Assembly (NCBI RefSeq): GCF_000948975.2
Contig: NZ_CP059736.1
Coordinates: 744,001 to 808,000, forward strand
DNA: 64,000 bases
Direction: 5' to 3'
DNA from: Thalassomonas actiniarum
GTDB lineage: Bacteria > Pseudomonadota > Gammaproteobacteria > Enterobacterales > Alteromonadaceae
Notes under the pieces: generated by a model
Databases searched by the model: none
Seen by the model: only the letters and a program-made list of their open reading frames with translations
Told to the model about the DNA's origin: nothing
Position numbers and translations under genes: made by a program
In this document: piece after piece, positions 44,478-53,303 of the stretch
How positions within the stretch are numbered: the stretch's first letter is position 1
How the letters are laid out: each line of letters starts with the position of its first letter

Positions 44478-44708
44478 TTATTTTTTATTGATGTGCTGCG
44501 CCGCCAGATAAACGCCGGCGCCGACAAGCAGTGCTATACCCCAGTTGCCGCCAATTTCATTTTCAAAAGGGGATTTTACCTGTTTTACCTGTTGTTGCAG
44601 GGCGCGTTTTCTTTCTCCCTTTCGCGGGGATGAATCTGCGGCGGCATTGTTGCTGATAAAACACACAAGAGTAAAGAAAGCAATAAGCAGAGTGCGCATC
44701 CATTTCAT
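44478..44708 (-). CDS. Small exported or membrane protein, hypothetical
   Basis: 76 residues: an N-terminal signal or anchor (TLLIAFFTLVCFISNNAAA), a short basic linker (RKGERKRALQQQ) and a C-terminal hydrophobic helix (WGIALLVGAGVYLAAQHI). It has an AAGGATATTTC leader before ATG 44708. No family recognised. The layout, signal plus linker plus one helix, suggests a small inner-membrane protein. It stands alone between the SDR gene and a long non-coding spacer. Confidence 0.5.
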   Translation of the reverse strand: MKWMRTLLIAFFTLVCFISNNAAADSSPRKGERKRALQQQVKQVKSPFENEIGGNWGIALLVGAGVYLAAQHINKK

Positions 44709-45200
44709 TTGAAATATCCTTTTGGGGCAAAGTTAAAAACTCAGGTTTTTCAATTTTTAGCTACTTATATCAGCATAGTGGATGAGATCATAATCGGTAA
44801 TATTTTTTATCACCCGGCGGTTATTTTTGTTACTGCTTTGTGTTTGCCGGCAGGGGAAAATATAAAAAATCAGGCAAAAAATTAAAGAGAAAGCATTCCT
44901 TAGATGCTCATTTAAAAGGCTTGTCAGGCTCGCTTTAGTTTTTATTGCGTCGATTGCAAGAAGGGCCTTTTGACCCTTTTTCAATCACTGTAGACCGGGG
45001 GCAAAACCGAATAAGTTTATAGGGGGAATAGCGAGCAAAAAATGCTTTAAAGTGGCAGCCTGCCTGGCGGACGATTTGTCTCTGCTGTTGTCAGCTGTAT
45101 CAATCCCAGCGGAATGGGAATAATACTAAGCAGGTCAAGTATGCACTTTTTTAAGCCTCTTCAATGTTATCTTAATGACCAGGCTATTATTCTTCGCCCG
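44709..45200. other. Intergenic spacer downstream of modC
   Basis: A 75-codon minus-strand frame (44757-44984) has no convincing ribosome site or family and I leave it out. The rest is AT-rich with no hairpin followed by a T-run that I could confirm as the mod terminator. Confidence 0.4.
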
Positions 45201-46319
45201 TTAGCGGACAACAGCTACCGATTTCACCTGTGCCCAGGCATGCTTGCCGGGCTCTAGTTGTAACTGATGGACCGATTTTTGCGTTAACCTGGCGATCAGG
45301 TATTCGGTCCCGCATTTTAACCGCACCAGCGCCATGGCTTCATCCTGGTCTTGGGAGATCTCCACGACCTCTACCGGTAAGCGGTTGACGATACTGGTAT
45401 CGGCATGCGAGGCTAAAGCCAGGCTGACATCCCGGGCAAGTACCCGAACCCGGACGGATTGTTTCAGGGCATCCCCGCTATCGCGTACCCAGAGTTCGCC
45501 ACCGTCAAAGGCAATCCGCACCAGGTGCCACTGACTGTCCCGCTCGGCGACTTGACCTGTGATAATGACCCCGGTTTCTTCACCAAATTTCAGGGGTAAA
45601 TCAATGCGGGAAAGTACCTCGGTCAGGTTACCCTGGGCCACCAGTTTTCCTTGCTCCAGTACCAGGATATGGTCCGCCAAATGAGCAACCTCATCCATGG
45701 AATGGCTGACATAAAAAATGGGAATGTCGAAGCTTGCTCTTAGCCGTTCCAGGTAGGGCAATATTTCCTGTTTGCGGGCGCTGTCCAGGGAGGCAAGGGG
45801 TTCGTCCATCAGCAATAATTTCGGCTGGATCAACAGGGCGCGGGCGATTGCCACCCGTTGCCGCTCACCGCCGGAAAGTTGGGCGGGATAACGTGGTAGG
45901 ACAGGAGCGATGGCCATCACGCTCAATACCCTTTCATATAGGTCTTGTGAAAAAGGGGCACCGGAGCGTTTGATGGCGTAATCCAGGTTGGCTTTCGCCG
46001 TGAGATGCGGGAACAGACTCGATTCCTGGAAAACATAACCTAAAGGGCGTTTATGGGTGGGTTTACAGTGGGAGGCGCTTTGCCAGACGTCTCCTTTAAC
46101 GGTTAACTCGCCCATATCTGCCTTTTCTAATCCCGCGACACAGCGTAGGAAAGTGGTTTTTCCCGAGCCTGAATGGCCAAAAATGGCGGTAATGCCATTG
46201 CCGGGCACGGTCACATCGACATCCAGTGAAAAACCATCGGTTTTTCCTCCCGGATAGGCGAGTCGGAAGCGGGCTGCTATGGTGTTATCGGTTAAGGGGT
46301 CAGGTAAGGTATTAGTCAA
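45201..46319 (-). CDS. modC: Molybdate ABC transporter ATP-binding protein
   Basis: 372 residues. The ABC ATPase half has Walker [10 protein letters not shown] near 48, signature [15 protein letters not shown] near 145, Walker [12 protein letters not shown] and H-loop YVSHSMDE. The C-terminal 140 residues form a TOBE/Mop domain ([13 protein letters not shown] near 290), as in ModC. It energises molybdate uptake with ModB and ModA. The start is TTG 46319, right after the modB stop (2 bases between); no ATG is better placed. Third gene of the modABC operon. Confidence 0.95.
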   Translation of the reverse strand: MTNTLPDPLTDNTIAARFRLAYPGGKTDGFSLDVDVTVPGNGITAIFGHSGSGKTTFLRCVAGLEKADMGELTVKGDVWQSASHCKPTHKRPLGYVFQESSLFPHLTAKANLDYAIKRSGAPFSQDLYERVLSVMAIAPVLPRYPAQLSGGERQRVAIARALLIQPKLLLMDEPLASLDSARKQEILPYLERLRASFDIPIFYVSHSMDEVAHLADHILVLEQGKLVAQGNLTEVLSRIDLPLKFGEETGVIITGQVAERDSQWHLVRIAFDGGELWVRDSGDALKQSVRVRVLARDVSLALASHADTSIVNRLPVEVVEISQDQDEAMALVRLKCGTEYLIARLTQKSVHQLQLEPGKHAWAQVKSVAVVR

Positions 46320-46321
46320 GA

Positions 46322-47017
46322 TCAGCCACCGTACTTCATGCCTAAACTCGCCTGTTTACGTTGAAAGCCATAAAGTCCCAGCAAGACGATAAAGGAAAAC
46401 ACCACCATACCGACGGCCAGGGCATGGGCCTGGGCATATTCCAGCGCTTCGACATGATCATAAATTTGCACCGATACCACCCGGGTTTCACCGGGAATAT
46501 TGCCGCCTATCATCAATACCACGCCAAACTCTCCCACGGTATGGGCAAAGCCGAGTATGGCGGCGGTAATAAAGCCGGGTTTTGCCAGCGGCAGTACCAC
46601 AGTGAAAAAAGTATCCCATGGTCCCGCCCTCAGGGTGGCGGCGGCTTCAAGCGGACGTTCGCCGATGGCTTCGATGGCATTTTGAATGGGTTGCACCACA
46701 AACGGCATCGAATAAAATATCGAGCCTATCACCAGTCCCCAAAAGGTAAAGGGCAGGGTGCCTAGTCCCAGGCTCTGGGTAAACTGGCCGATCACTCCAT
46801 TAGGGCCCATGGCCAGCAATAAATAAAACCCTAAAACCGTAGGTGGCAGCACCAGCGGCAGGGCGACGATGGCCCCTACCGGGCCTTTCCACCAGGATTT
46901 GGTCCGGGCCAGCCACCAGGCGATGGGGGTGCCGATAAGCAGCAATAATAGTGTTACGGTTGTTGCCAGGCGCAAGGTCAGGTAGATGGCATCCATATCC
47001 GCCTCGGAAAAAGTCAT
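46322..47017 (-). CDS. modB: Molybdate ABC transporter permease
   Basis: 231 residues with about five to six membrane helices. It carries the binding-protein-dependent permease EAA loop ([19 protein letters not shown] near 115), which contacts ModC, and the ModB-like segment [17 protein letters not shown]. It forms the inner-membrane channel for molybdate. ATG 47017 overlaps the modA stop as ATGA, indicating translational coupling. No ambiguity apart from tungstate/molybdate preference, which sequence alone does not settle. Confidence 0.95.
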   Translation of the reverse strand: MTFSEADMDAIYLTLRLATTVTLLLLLIGTPIAWWLARTKSWWKGPVGAIVALPLVLPPTVLGFYLLLAMGPNGVIGQFTQSLGLGTLPFTFWGLVIGSIFYSMPFVVQPIQNAIEAIGERPLEAAATLRAGPWDTFFTVVLPLAKPGFITAAILGFAHTVGEFGVVLMIGGNIPGETRVVSVQIYDHVEALEYAQAHALAVGMVVFSFIVLLGLYGFQRKQASLGMKYGG

Positions 47018-47811
47018 GATTTTATCTCCGTTTGTCTTTCCTGAGCCGGGGTTTGATAGCCGTAGGCCTTGATGATCTTTTTGGCTTGCTCACTTTTGAT
47101 AAAACGGATCAAGGCTTGTGCCGCTTCGCTGTTTTCCCCCCGTTTAAGCAGCACGGCATCCTGGCGGATAGGGCGATGAAAATTATCAGGGATGATCCAG
47201 GCGGAGCCTTGTTTGATCTGGCCGTTTACCAAAATTTGCGACAGGGAGACAAAACCGAGGTCGGCATTGCCGGTGCCGGTAAACTGGTAGGTTTGCGCGA
47301 TATTTTCTCCCTGCACCCACTTGCTCCGGGTGGTTTCTTTTAAAGATAATTTTTCCAAAACCTCAACAGCGGCCAGACCATAAGGTGCCAGTTTGGGGTT
47401 GGCCAGCGCCAGTTTATTAAAAGCGCCCTGGCTGAGCACGCTTGCGTCTTCAACCTTAAAGTTCGGTTTGACGGACCACAGGGCCAGGGCACCGATGGCG
47501 TAGGTGAACCGGCTTTGCGCTACTGTATACCCGGCTTGTTCCAGCGCCAGAGGTTTGGCCTGATCGGCTGACAATAGCACCTGAAAAGGGGCGCCGTGTT
47601 GGATTTGGGCAAAAAACTTGCCGGAAGCGCCAAAAGCGAGCCTGACCTTATGGCCGGATATCTGCTCAAACTCCTTGACGATTTGCTTCATGGGCGCGGT
47701 AAAATTCGATGCTGCGGCAACATGAATGACCTCTGCTACTGCTAAATTGCTGACAAAGGTTAGCAACAATAAACAGCTTGCCTGGAGCAGGTGCATTAAT
47801 TTACTTTTCAT
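47014..47811 (-). CDS. modA: Periplasmic molybdate-binding protein
   Basis: 265 residues with a signal peptide ([19 protein letters not shown]). The mature protein has the ModA pattern [19 protein letters not shown], then [24 protein letters not shown], the segments that cradle the oxyanion, and [12 protein letters not shown] near 190. It delivers molybdate (or tungstate) to ModBC. ATG 47811 has only a weak ribosome site. A ModE-like dyad lies about 46 bases upstream, fitting repression when molybdate is plentiful. It is divergent from the prolyl oligopeptidase gene. Confidence 0.95.
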   Translation of the reverse strand: MKSKLMHLLQASCLLLLTFVSNLAVAEVIHVAAASNFTAPMKQIVKEFEQISGHKVRLAFGASGKFFAQIQHGAPFQVLLSADQAKPLALEQAGYTVAQSRFTYAIGALALWSVKPNFKVEDASVLSQGAFNKLALANPKLAPYGLAAVEVLEKLSLKETTRSKWVQGENIAQTYQFTGTGNADLGFVSLSQILVNGQIKQGSAWIIPDNFHRPIRQDAVLLKRGENSEAAQALIRFIKSEQAKKIIKAYGYQTPAQERQTEIKS

Positions 47812-47856
47812 TAACTGGTTAACTTGTTGATATGGTCTGAAATAATCAGCCTGGTA

Positions 47857-47880
47857 GCGCTATATAATGCATGATAGCGC
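47857..47880. promoter_or_regulatory. ModE-like operator upstream of modA
   Basis: GCGCTAT (47857-47863) and ATAGCGC (47874-47880) are exact reverse complements with 10 bases between. The arrangement CGCTAT-N-ATAGCG resembles ModE sites (CGnTAT…ATAnCG). It lies about 46 bases before modA. No modE gene is in the window, so the regulator is inferred. Confidence 0.55.
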
Positions 47881-48023
47881 GCTGCTGCACAAGGATTGTC
47901 GGGATTGCCCGGCTCGTTAGCGAATAAAATCCTGCTATCGGCCATTTTCTCCGACTCTTGTGGACATCATTTCGATAGTCCAATATCATGGAGCGCAATA
48001 CAAAACTAACCTTTTGGTAACAT

Positions 48024-50195
48024 ATGAAAAGCAAACACTTGATTTTAAGCTCGGCGGTAGCACTCGCCTTGTCTCTGGCTGGCTGCAGCCAGTCAAACTC
48101 TCCAAGCGCCTCAGAAACATCTATCGCTAAAGCATCTCATTCAAGTCAAAATATTACCTACCCGGTGACGAAAAAAATCGATGTGGTTGATGAGTACTTC
48201 GGCACTAAAGTGGTTGATTCCTACCGCTGGTTGGAAGACGACATGAGTGCGGAAACCGCTGACTGGGTGAAGGCGCAAAACAAAACCACCTTTAGTTACC
48301 TCAATAATATCCCTTACCGCGAAAAAATTAAAACCCGCTTGTCTGCTTTATTGGATTATGAAAAAGTAGGCATGCCGTTCATTGAAGGGGATTACAACTA
48401 CTTCTTTAAAAATGACGGTCTGCAGAATCAATATGTTTTGTATCGCGAAAAAGAGGGCATGGAAGCAGAAGTTTTTCTTGATCCCAATGCCTTTAGTGAA
48501 GACGGTACCGTTTCCTTAGCGGATATTGAATTTAGCGAAGACGGCTCGCTTGCGGTTTATCTGATCTCCGAAGGTGGCAGCGACTGGCGTAAAGCTCGGG
48601 TGGTGAATACCGAAACCAAAGAAGTGATCGAAACTGAGTTGGTTGATATTAAATTCAGCGGCATATCCTGGGTCGGTAACGAAGGTTTTTATTATTCAAG
48701 CTACGACAAGCCAAAAGGCAGTGAGCTGTCGGCGAAAACCGACCAGCACAAGTTGTATTACCATAAGTTAGGTACACCCCAGTCGCAAGATGTGGTTGTT
48801 TTTGGCGGCACAGCAGCCGAAAAGCACCGTTATGTCGGCGGTAAGGTCACCAAAGACGGTAAATACCTGTTAGTTTCGGCATCAGTTTCAACTTCCGGCA
48901 ACAAGGTTTTTATTAAAGACTTAATCAAAGCGAACGCTAAACTGATTCCTGTGGTGGATAACACCAATTCCGACACTGACTTTGTCAGCAGTAACGGTGA
49001 CGAGTTATTACTGATCACCAATATGAATGCCGCCAATAAACGTGTGGTTAAAGTGAATGCCCTTAATCCGGCGCCTGAAAACTGGGTAGACGTTATTCCT
49101 GAGACGGAAAATGTCTTGTCTGTATCTACCGGTGGCGGCTATTTATTTGCTAAATACATGAAAGATGCCACCTCTTTTATTCAGCAGTATGATCTTGAAG
49201 GCAACAAAATACGGGATATCGCCTTACCCGAAGTTGGCAGCGCCAGGGGATTTGACGGTAAAAAGACTCAGGATAAAATTTATTATTCCTTTAGTAACCA
49301 AAAAACACCCAGCACTATTTTCAGCCTGGATGTTGCCTCGGGCGAGTCTGCTGTTCACTTAAAATCAAAAGTGAATTTCAACAGTGATAATTTTGAATCG
49401 AAGCAAGTCTTTTATACCTCAAAAGACGGTACTAAGGTGCCGATGATCATCACCCATAAAAAAGGCATTAAATTAGACGGCAGCAACCCGACCATTTTAT
49501 ATGGTTACGGCGGTTTCAATGTCAGCCTGCAGCCTAGCTTTAGCTCAACCCGTGCCGCCTGGCTTGAACTTGGCGGCGTTTATGCCGTTGCCAACTTACG
49601 CGGCGGCGGAGAGTACGGTAAGAAATGGCATAATGCCGGTACTAAGCTGCAAAAACAAAATGTCTTTGATGACTTTATTGCTGCGGCAGATTATTTGATC
49701 GAGAAAAACATTACTTCATCGGAAAAGCTGGCGGTAATGGGCGGCTCTAACGGCGGCCTGTTAGTGGGAGCAGTGATGACACAACGCCCCGAGTTATTTA
49801 AAGTGGCGCTGCCGGCGGTAGGCGTATTGGACATGCTGCGTTACCACACCTTTACCTCGGGCGCCGGTTGGGCCTACGACTACGGTAAGTCTGATGATAA
49901 CAAAGAAATGTTTGAATACTTGTTGGGTTATTCTCCGGTACACAATGTTAAAGCCGGTACCCAATATCCTGCTACCTTAGTGACCACAGGCGATCACGAC
50001 GACCGTGTTGTTCCGGCGCATTCGTTTAAGTTTGCCGCTGAATTGCAGGCAAAACAGGCCGGAGCCAACCCGACGCTGATCCGTATTGAAACCGATGCAG
50101 GACACGGCGCCGGTACGCCTATCAGCAAAACCATTGATCAATATGCTGATATTTTCGGTTTCACCTTATACAACATGGGTGTGAAAGATATTTAA
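48024..50195 (+). CDS. Prolyl oligopeptidase family lipoprotein (S9A)
   Basis: 723 residues. A lipobox (ALSLAGCSQS, Cys at 21) marks it as a lipoprotein, so it acts in the periplasm or at the outer membrane. An S9A propeller follows (DVVDEYFGTKVVDSYRWLEDD start). In the C-terminal hydrolase domain, GGSNGGLLVGA near 570 has the nucleophile serine, TTGDHDDRVVP near 655 the aspartate and DAGHGAG near 690 the histidine. It cleaves short peptides after proline. ATG 48024; the ribosome site is weak. A strong terminator follows. Divergent from modA. Confidence 0.93.
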   Translation: MKSKHLILSSAVALALSLAGCSQSNSPSASETSIAKASHSSQNITYPVTKKIDVVDEYFGTKVVDSYRWLEDDMSAETADWVKAQNKTTFSYLNNIPYREKIKTRLSALLDYEKVGMPFIEGDYNYFFKNDGLQNQYVLYREKEGMEAEVFLDPNAFSEDGTVSLADIEFSEDGSLAVYLISEGGSDWRKARVVNTETKEVIETELVDIKFSGISWVGNEGFYYSSYDKPKGSELSAKTDQHKLYYHKLGTPQSQDVVVFGGTAAEKHRYVGGKVTKDGKYLLVSASVSTSGNKVFIKDLIKANAKLIPVVDNTNSDTDFVSSNGDELLLITNMNAANKRVVKVNALNPAPENWVDVIPETENVLSVSTGGGYLFAKYMKDATSFIQQYDLEGNKIRDIALPEVGSARGFDGKKTQDKIYYSFSNQKTPSTIFSLDVASGESAVHLKSKVNFNSDNFESKQVFYTSKDGTKVPMIITHKKGIKLDGSNPTILYGYGGFNVSLQPSFSSTRAAWLELGGVYAVANLRGGGEYGKKWHNAGTKLQKQNVFDDFIAAADYLIEKNITSSEKLAVMGGSNGGLLVGAVMTQRPELFKVALPAVGVLDMLRYHTFTSGAGWAYDYGKSDDNKEMFEYLLGYSPVHNVKAGTQYPATLVTTGDHDDRVVPAHSFKFAAELQAKQAGANPTLIRIETDAGHGAGTPISKTIDQYADIFGFTLYNMGVKDI

Positions 50196-50270
50196 TCAGC
50201 CGTGGAGAGTATTATTGCTATAGTGCTATTCATAGTTGACCGCCTTCTTTTTTAAGCGAGGCGGATAGCT

Positions 50271-50297
50271 AAAAAGGGATCTTATGGATCCCTTTTT
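50271..50297. terminator. Rho-independent terminator after the prolyl oligopeptidase gene
   Basis: AAAAAGGGATC (50271-50281) pairs perfectly with GATCCCTTTTT (50287-50297) around a 5-base loop. It works in both directions, ending the peptidase gene and the convergent reductase gene. Confidence 0.85.
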
Positions 50298-50376
50298 CAT
50301 ATCTGAAATTTCAATTCATGATGATTTTGTTGGCTTATAACTGCTTTTGCGGGCAAATGTGACTTGGAAAGCTGTT

Positions 50377-50910
50377 CTATTTTTGCCTGATAAAATAGTT
50401 TTGCACCAGGCAATTTAAATACCTTTGCGCCTTTACATGTATAAACTTTAACGGAGAGGGCAGATCGGCAAACAACGGAATGCCGCCGCCAAGAAGCACA
50501 GGGATAGTGGTAATGATCAGTTCATCTATCATATCTTCCTTCAGGAAGTTTTGAATGGTTACGCCGCCGTCGATGTACAGGTTATTAAATCCTTGTTCGT
50601 TCAAATCTTTTACGATCGCTTTTAATTCTCCTTTTACCAGGAAAACTTTTTCTTCATACCCCGGTGGTACTTGGGTCATAGTATTGCTAAGGACGAAAAC
50701 AGGTTTGCTGTAGGGCCAGTCACAATCAAAACTTAGCACCATCTCAAGGGTGTTGCGGCCCATGACCAGGGCATCAATGTTGTCGATAAAATCATTAAAA
50801 CCCAGATCATCACCTTCAGGGTTGGGGATCTCATGCAACCAGCCGATTTGATTGTTTTTATCTGCGATATAACCATCAAGGCTGGTTGCGATATAGACGA
50901 TATTTGACAT
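50377..50910 (-). CDS. RibD/dihydrofolate-reductase-like protein
   Basis: 177 residues of the RibD C-terminal/DHFR-like family: MSNIVYIATSLDGYIADKN start, NIDALVMGRNTLEMV near 55, and LYIDGGVTIQNFL near 120, all standard. The family reduces pterin- or flavin-precursor-like molecules; the substrate of this stand-alone type is unknown. I chose ATG 50910 rather than 50943 because AGGAG lies 5 bases before it and the family motif starts directly. Divergent from a TetR regulator across a palindrome, so probably under its control. Confidence 0.85.
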   Translation of the reverse strand: MSNIVYIATSLDGYIADKNNQIGWLHEIPNPEGDDLGFNDFIDNIDALVMGRNTLEMVLSFDCDWPYSKPVFVLSNTMTQVPPGYEEKVFLVKGELKAIVKDLNEQGFNNLYIDGGVTIQNFLKEDMIDELIITTIPVLLGGGIPLFADLPSPLKFIHVKAQRYLNCLVQNYFIRQK

Positions 50911-50962
50911 GGTAACTCCTACTGTCTCTGTTTCACTTGGCAAAAAAGGGGATTTAATATAA

Positions 50963-50981
50963 AATTCTACACTGTAGAATT
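50963..50981. promoter_or_regulatory. 19-nt palindrome, probable TetR-family operator
   Basis: AATTCTACACTGTAGAATT is a perfect palindrome around a central C, lying in the 93-base divergent spacer between the RibD-like reductase and a TetR-family gene. Its position and symmetry fit an autoregulatory operator controlling both genes. Confidence 0.75.
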
Positions 50982-51003
50982 AATAGTTTAACGAGGTAAT
51001 GAA

Positions 51004-51573
51004 ATGAATGTCAAGGATAAGAAACGGGGACGCCCTGCTGGAAAAGGAGCTGGACTGAGCAGGGAGAGTATTATCATACAAGCGAAATCTCTGATGCTGG
51101 AAAATAGTAAAACCCCAAGTATCAGACAGTTAGCATCATCACTGAAGGTAGACGCTATGGCAATCTACTACTATTTTTCGAATAAGGCCAGTCTGCTCGA
51201 AGCGATCACGGTTTCTCTGATTGAAGATATTTATGAACCCCGGGGCTCTGCTGACTGGCAACAAGAATTGGCGCTGTTGTGCAAGAGTTACCTGGCACTT
51301 CTTAGCGATCATGCCGGTTTGATGGAGACCCTGTTATCGATGACAACCATAGGGCCGGCCCAGGTATTTGCCAAACGTTTTTCACTCGCATTAACACCGC
51401 TTGCGCTTAACGAGCAGGATATGAAAGATGCACTGGATCTGTTGGTGGACTATTTGCACGGTTATGCCTTAGCTATGCATTGTTGCAGTGAACCAGGGCA
51501 ATTAACGCTTGAGCAGCTAGATGGTCCGCTCAAGTTTTATATGGCGGCGCTAACCAGTAAGGTAAGGGGTTAG
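51004..51573 (+). CDS. TetR/AcrR-family transcriptional regulator
   Basis: 189 residues. The N-terminus is basic (KDKKRGRPAGKG), followed by the TetR HTH: PSIRQLASSLKVDAMAIYYYFSNKASLLEAI near residues 38-70. The C-terminal ligand domain is helical and Cys-containing (KDALDLLVDYLHGYALAMHCCS), typical of the TetR_C form. The inducer is unknown. It has ACGAGG 7 bases before the ATG. The palindrome just upstream is its likely operator, shared with the divergent reductase gene. Confidence 0.88.
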   Translation: MNVKDKKRGRPAGKGAGLSRESIIIQAKSLMLENSKTPSIRQLASSLKVDAMAIYYYFSNKASLLEAITVSLIEDIYEPRGSADWQQELALLCKSYLALLSDHAGLMETLLSMTTIGPAQVFAKRFSLALTPLALNEQDMKDALDLLVDYLHGYALAMHCCSEPGQLTLEQLDGPLKFYMAALTSKVRG

Positions 51574-51636
51574 CAGCTTGATGTTCGCTATTTCCTTTTA
51601 AGTCAGCTTTATTGCCGGGCAAATAACAAATGACGG

Positions 51637-52713
51637 TTATAGCGTTTTATTGCTTGAGGCATGACAGTCAGCGCCGGGAGGTTCATCATTTATTGCCATC
51701 ATGATAGCGCCGCGTTCAGCAAAATCGGATGCACTCCAGATCACCAGGGGGGAGTTATAATGTCCTCTGAGTAATCCGAGGTAGGCTAATATCATCAGGG
51801 TCGGCACCGTGGCTGCGCCCAGATCACCGTAACTGTCAGCCGGATGCACCATGTTAAAGTTTTCATCGATATTTTGGCTGTTGCGGCTTAAGGCGATGCC
51901 CCATTCCTTGCCATTGGCGTGTTCGCCGTTAAAGCTGGAGAAAACTGTTTTTGCCGGTTGTTTTATCCCGGTCAGGGCGGTTCGTATTGCGTTACTCAGA
52001 CCGTCTCCCAGACAAATGTCTTTGCTGTAGATATGGCCCGGCTCGTTGGCAAAACCCGGTGGGCCCATAGTGATTTTTTGGCTTTGTTTATGGTTTAAAG
52101 CAAAAAATGCCGCCCCTTCACCGGGAACAAAACCGTCCATGCCGCTGGCGGTCAGCAGCCTTTGTTGCTGGTCAAGTAAGCTCAGTTGCATCAAGTCCAG
52201 GTAAGAATCTACGCCGCCGATAACTACAGTGTCAGACGCGCCCGACTCTATCAGTGCCTGACCAGCCTGAAAAGCGGCAATTCCCCCGGCCCTGCCGAGG
52301 CGAAAACATCGGCTGGCGCCAAAGTCTATGATGTCTGCACATTCCCGGGCGATATCTAACAGTAAGGCATCGCCATCAAGATCCGCGGCCATATTGTGCT
52401 CAGAGGGCAGCGCCAGCATCAAGGGTAAAGGCCGGGCATTGTCCAGCTGGTGATGGATCTGGAAAATCGCAACACTGGCCAGCTGTATCAGGCGCTGATA
52501 ATAACAAGACTTGCCCCGGCTGGCTGCTCCGGTTAATGCAACCAGGCATTCGGGAGGCACCAGGGCCATTTTAAATGGCTGGTAATCTTTTGATAAAATA
52601 TCGGTTTCCTGATACTGACAAATACCTGCACGGACAGCGGCACTCACCGCAGGTGCACCTATGCCAAGCGGATTGATCATGCCACAGCCGATAATGGAAT
52701 ATTGCCTTGCCAT
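51637..52713 (-). CDS. Beta-ketoacyl synthase-like protein without the usual catalytic cysteine
   Basis: 358 residues with the thiolase/ketosynthase fold: MINPLGIGAPAVSAAVRAG start, then at the nucleophile elbow RLGRAGGIAAFQAGQALIESG (about residues 140-160), where active KAS enzymes have a cysteine (D-T-A-C-S-S). VVIGGVDSYLD and GFVPGEGAAFFAL near 205 are conserved, and the two histidine regions are partly present (HPADSYGDLGAAT near 300). So it is probably not a condensing enzyme, but may be a decarboxylase-like, chain-length or scaffolding relative. Such proteins are sometimes annotated as 3-oxoacyl-ACP synthase near secretion loci; nothing of the kind adjoins it. ATG at 52713. Function unknown. 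Confidence 0.75.
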   Translation of the reverse strand: MARQYSIIGCGMINPLGIGAPAVSAAVRAGICQYQETDILSKDYQPFKMALVPPECLVALTGAASRGKSCYYQRLIQLASVAIFQIHHQLDNARPLPLMLALPSEHNMAADLDGDALLLDIARECADIIDFGASRCFRLGRAGGIAAFQAGQALIESGASDTVVIGGVDSYLDLMQLSLLDQQQRLLTASGMDGFVPGEGAAFFALNHKQSQKITMGPPGFANEPGHIYSKDICLGDGLSNAIRTALTGIKQPAKTVFSSFNGEHANGKEWGIALSRNSQNIDENFNMVHPADSYGDLGAATVPTLMILAYLGLLRGHYNSPLVIWSASDFAERGAIMMAINDEPPGADCHASSNKTL

Positions 52714-53303
52714 TATGTGTTTAATCCAACAGATTTGCCATGAGCTGCCATAAGGTTTTTATTTAAGTTAATGGGTTACCCCATAAGCATAGTTGATGGT
52801 TTTACGGTGAAATTAAAATGATTTTAAGCGGGGAGAATGCATTGCATGATACCTTAGCCCTTCTGTCTGCATGGTGTCCGGCGGTGCTTTGCTCAAAAGC
52901 TCTCTGTTTTTCTCCCGGATTGCAAATATGATGTCTGCTACTTTCCATTTCCGTCAAAATGGCAAGATATGCAATGCCGCCGGAGCTAATAATATTTTAT
53001 TTTGAAATATAATATACAAAGGTACGGTCCGGATGAGGCGGGGTTAGTTATAATTTGAATAATACGAGTGTCATATTAGTGTCATAAAGGTAGTGTATTT
53101 TGTCGGCTCTTTTAAATCTCTCCCCCTGTTTATCGGGTAGCGACACTATCAGACGATTATTTTATAGGGCATAGTCTTAATACATAATCGCCCCTTTAGA
53201 CAAGATTAACATTAACCTGGTTATAAATTTAACACTGTGATTCTCCTTAATTCTGATCTTAATGAGACTGTTGATTGTGCATAGCATGTATAGGTAATAA
53301 GCA
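52714..53303. other. Divergent intergenic region
   Basis: 590 bases, AT-rich. It holds the promoters of the ketosynthase-like gene (minus) and the first CadC-like regulator (plus). A repeated GTGTCATA appears at about 53069 and 53080, possibly a half-site. No gene or terminator seen; a minus-strand frame at 53177-53485 is mostly a shadow of the regulator gene. Confidence 0.4.

Noticed and set aside
44757-44984. 75-codon minus-strand frame
   Set aside because: No ribosome site, no family, and its composition follows the AT-rich spacer.
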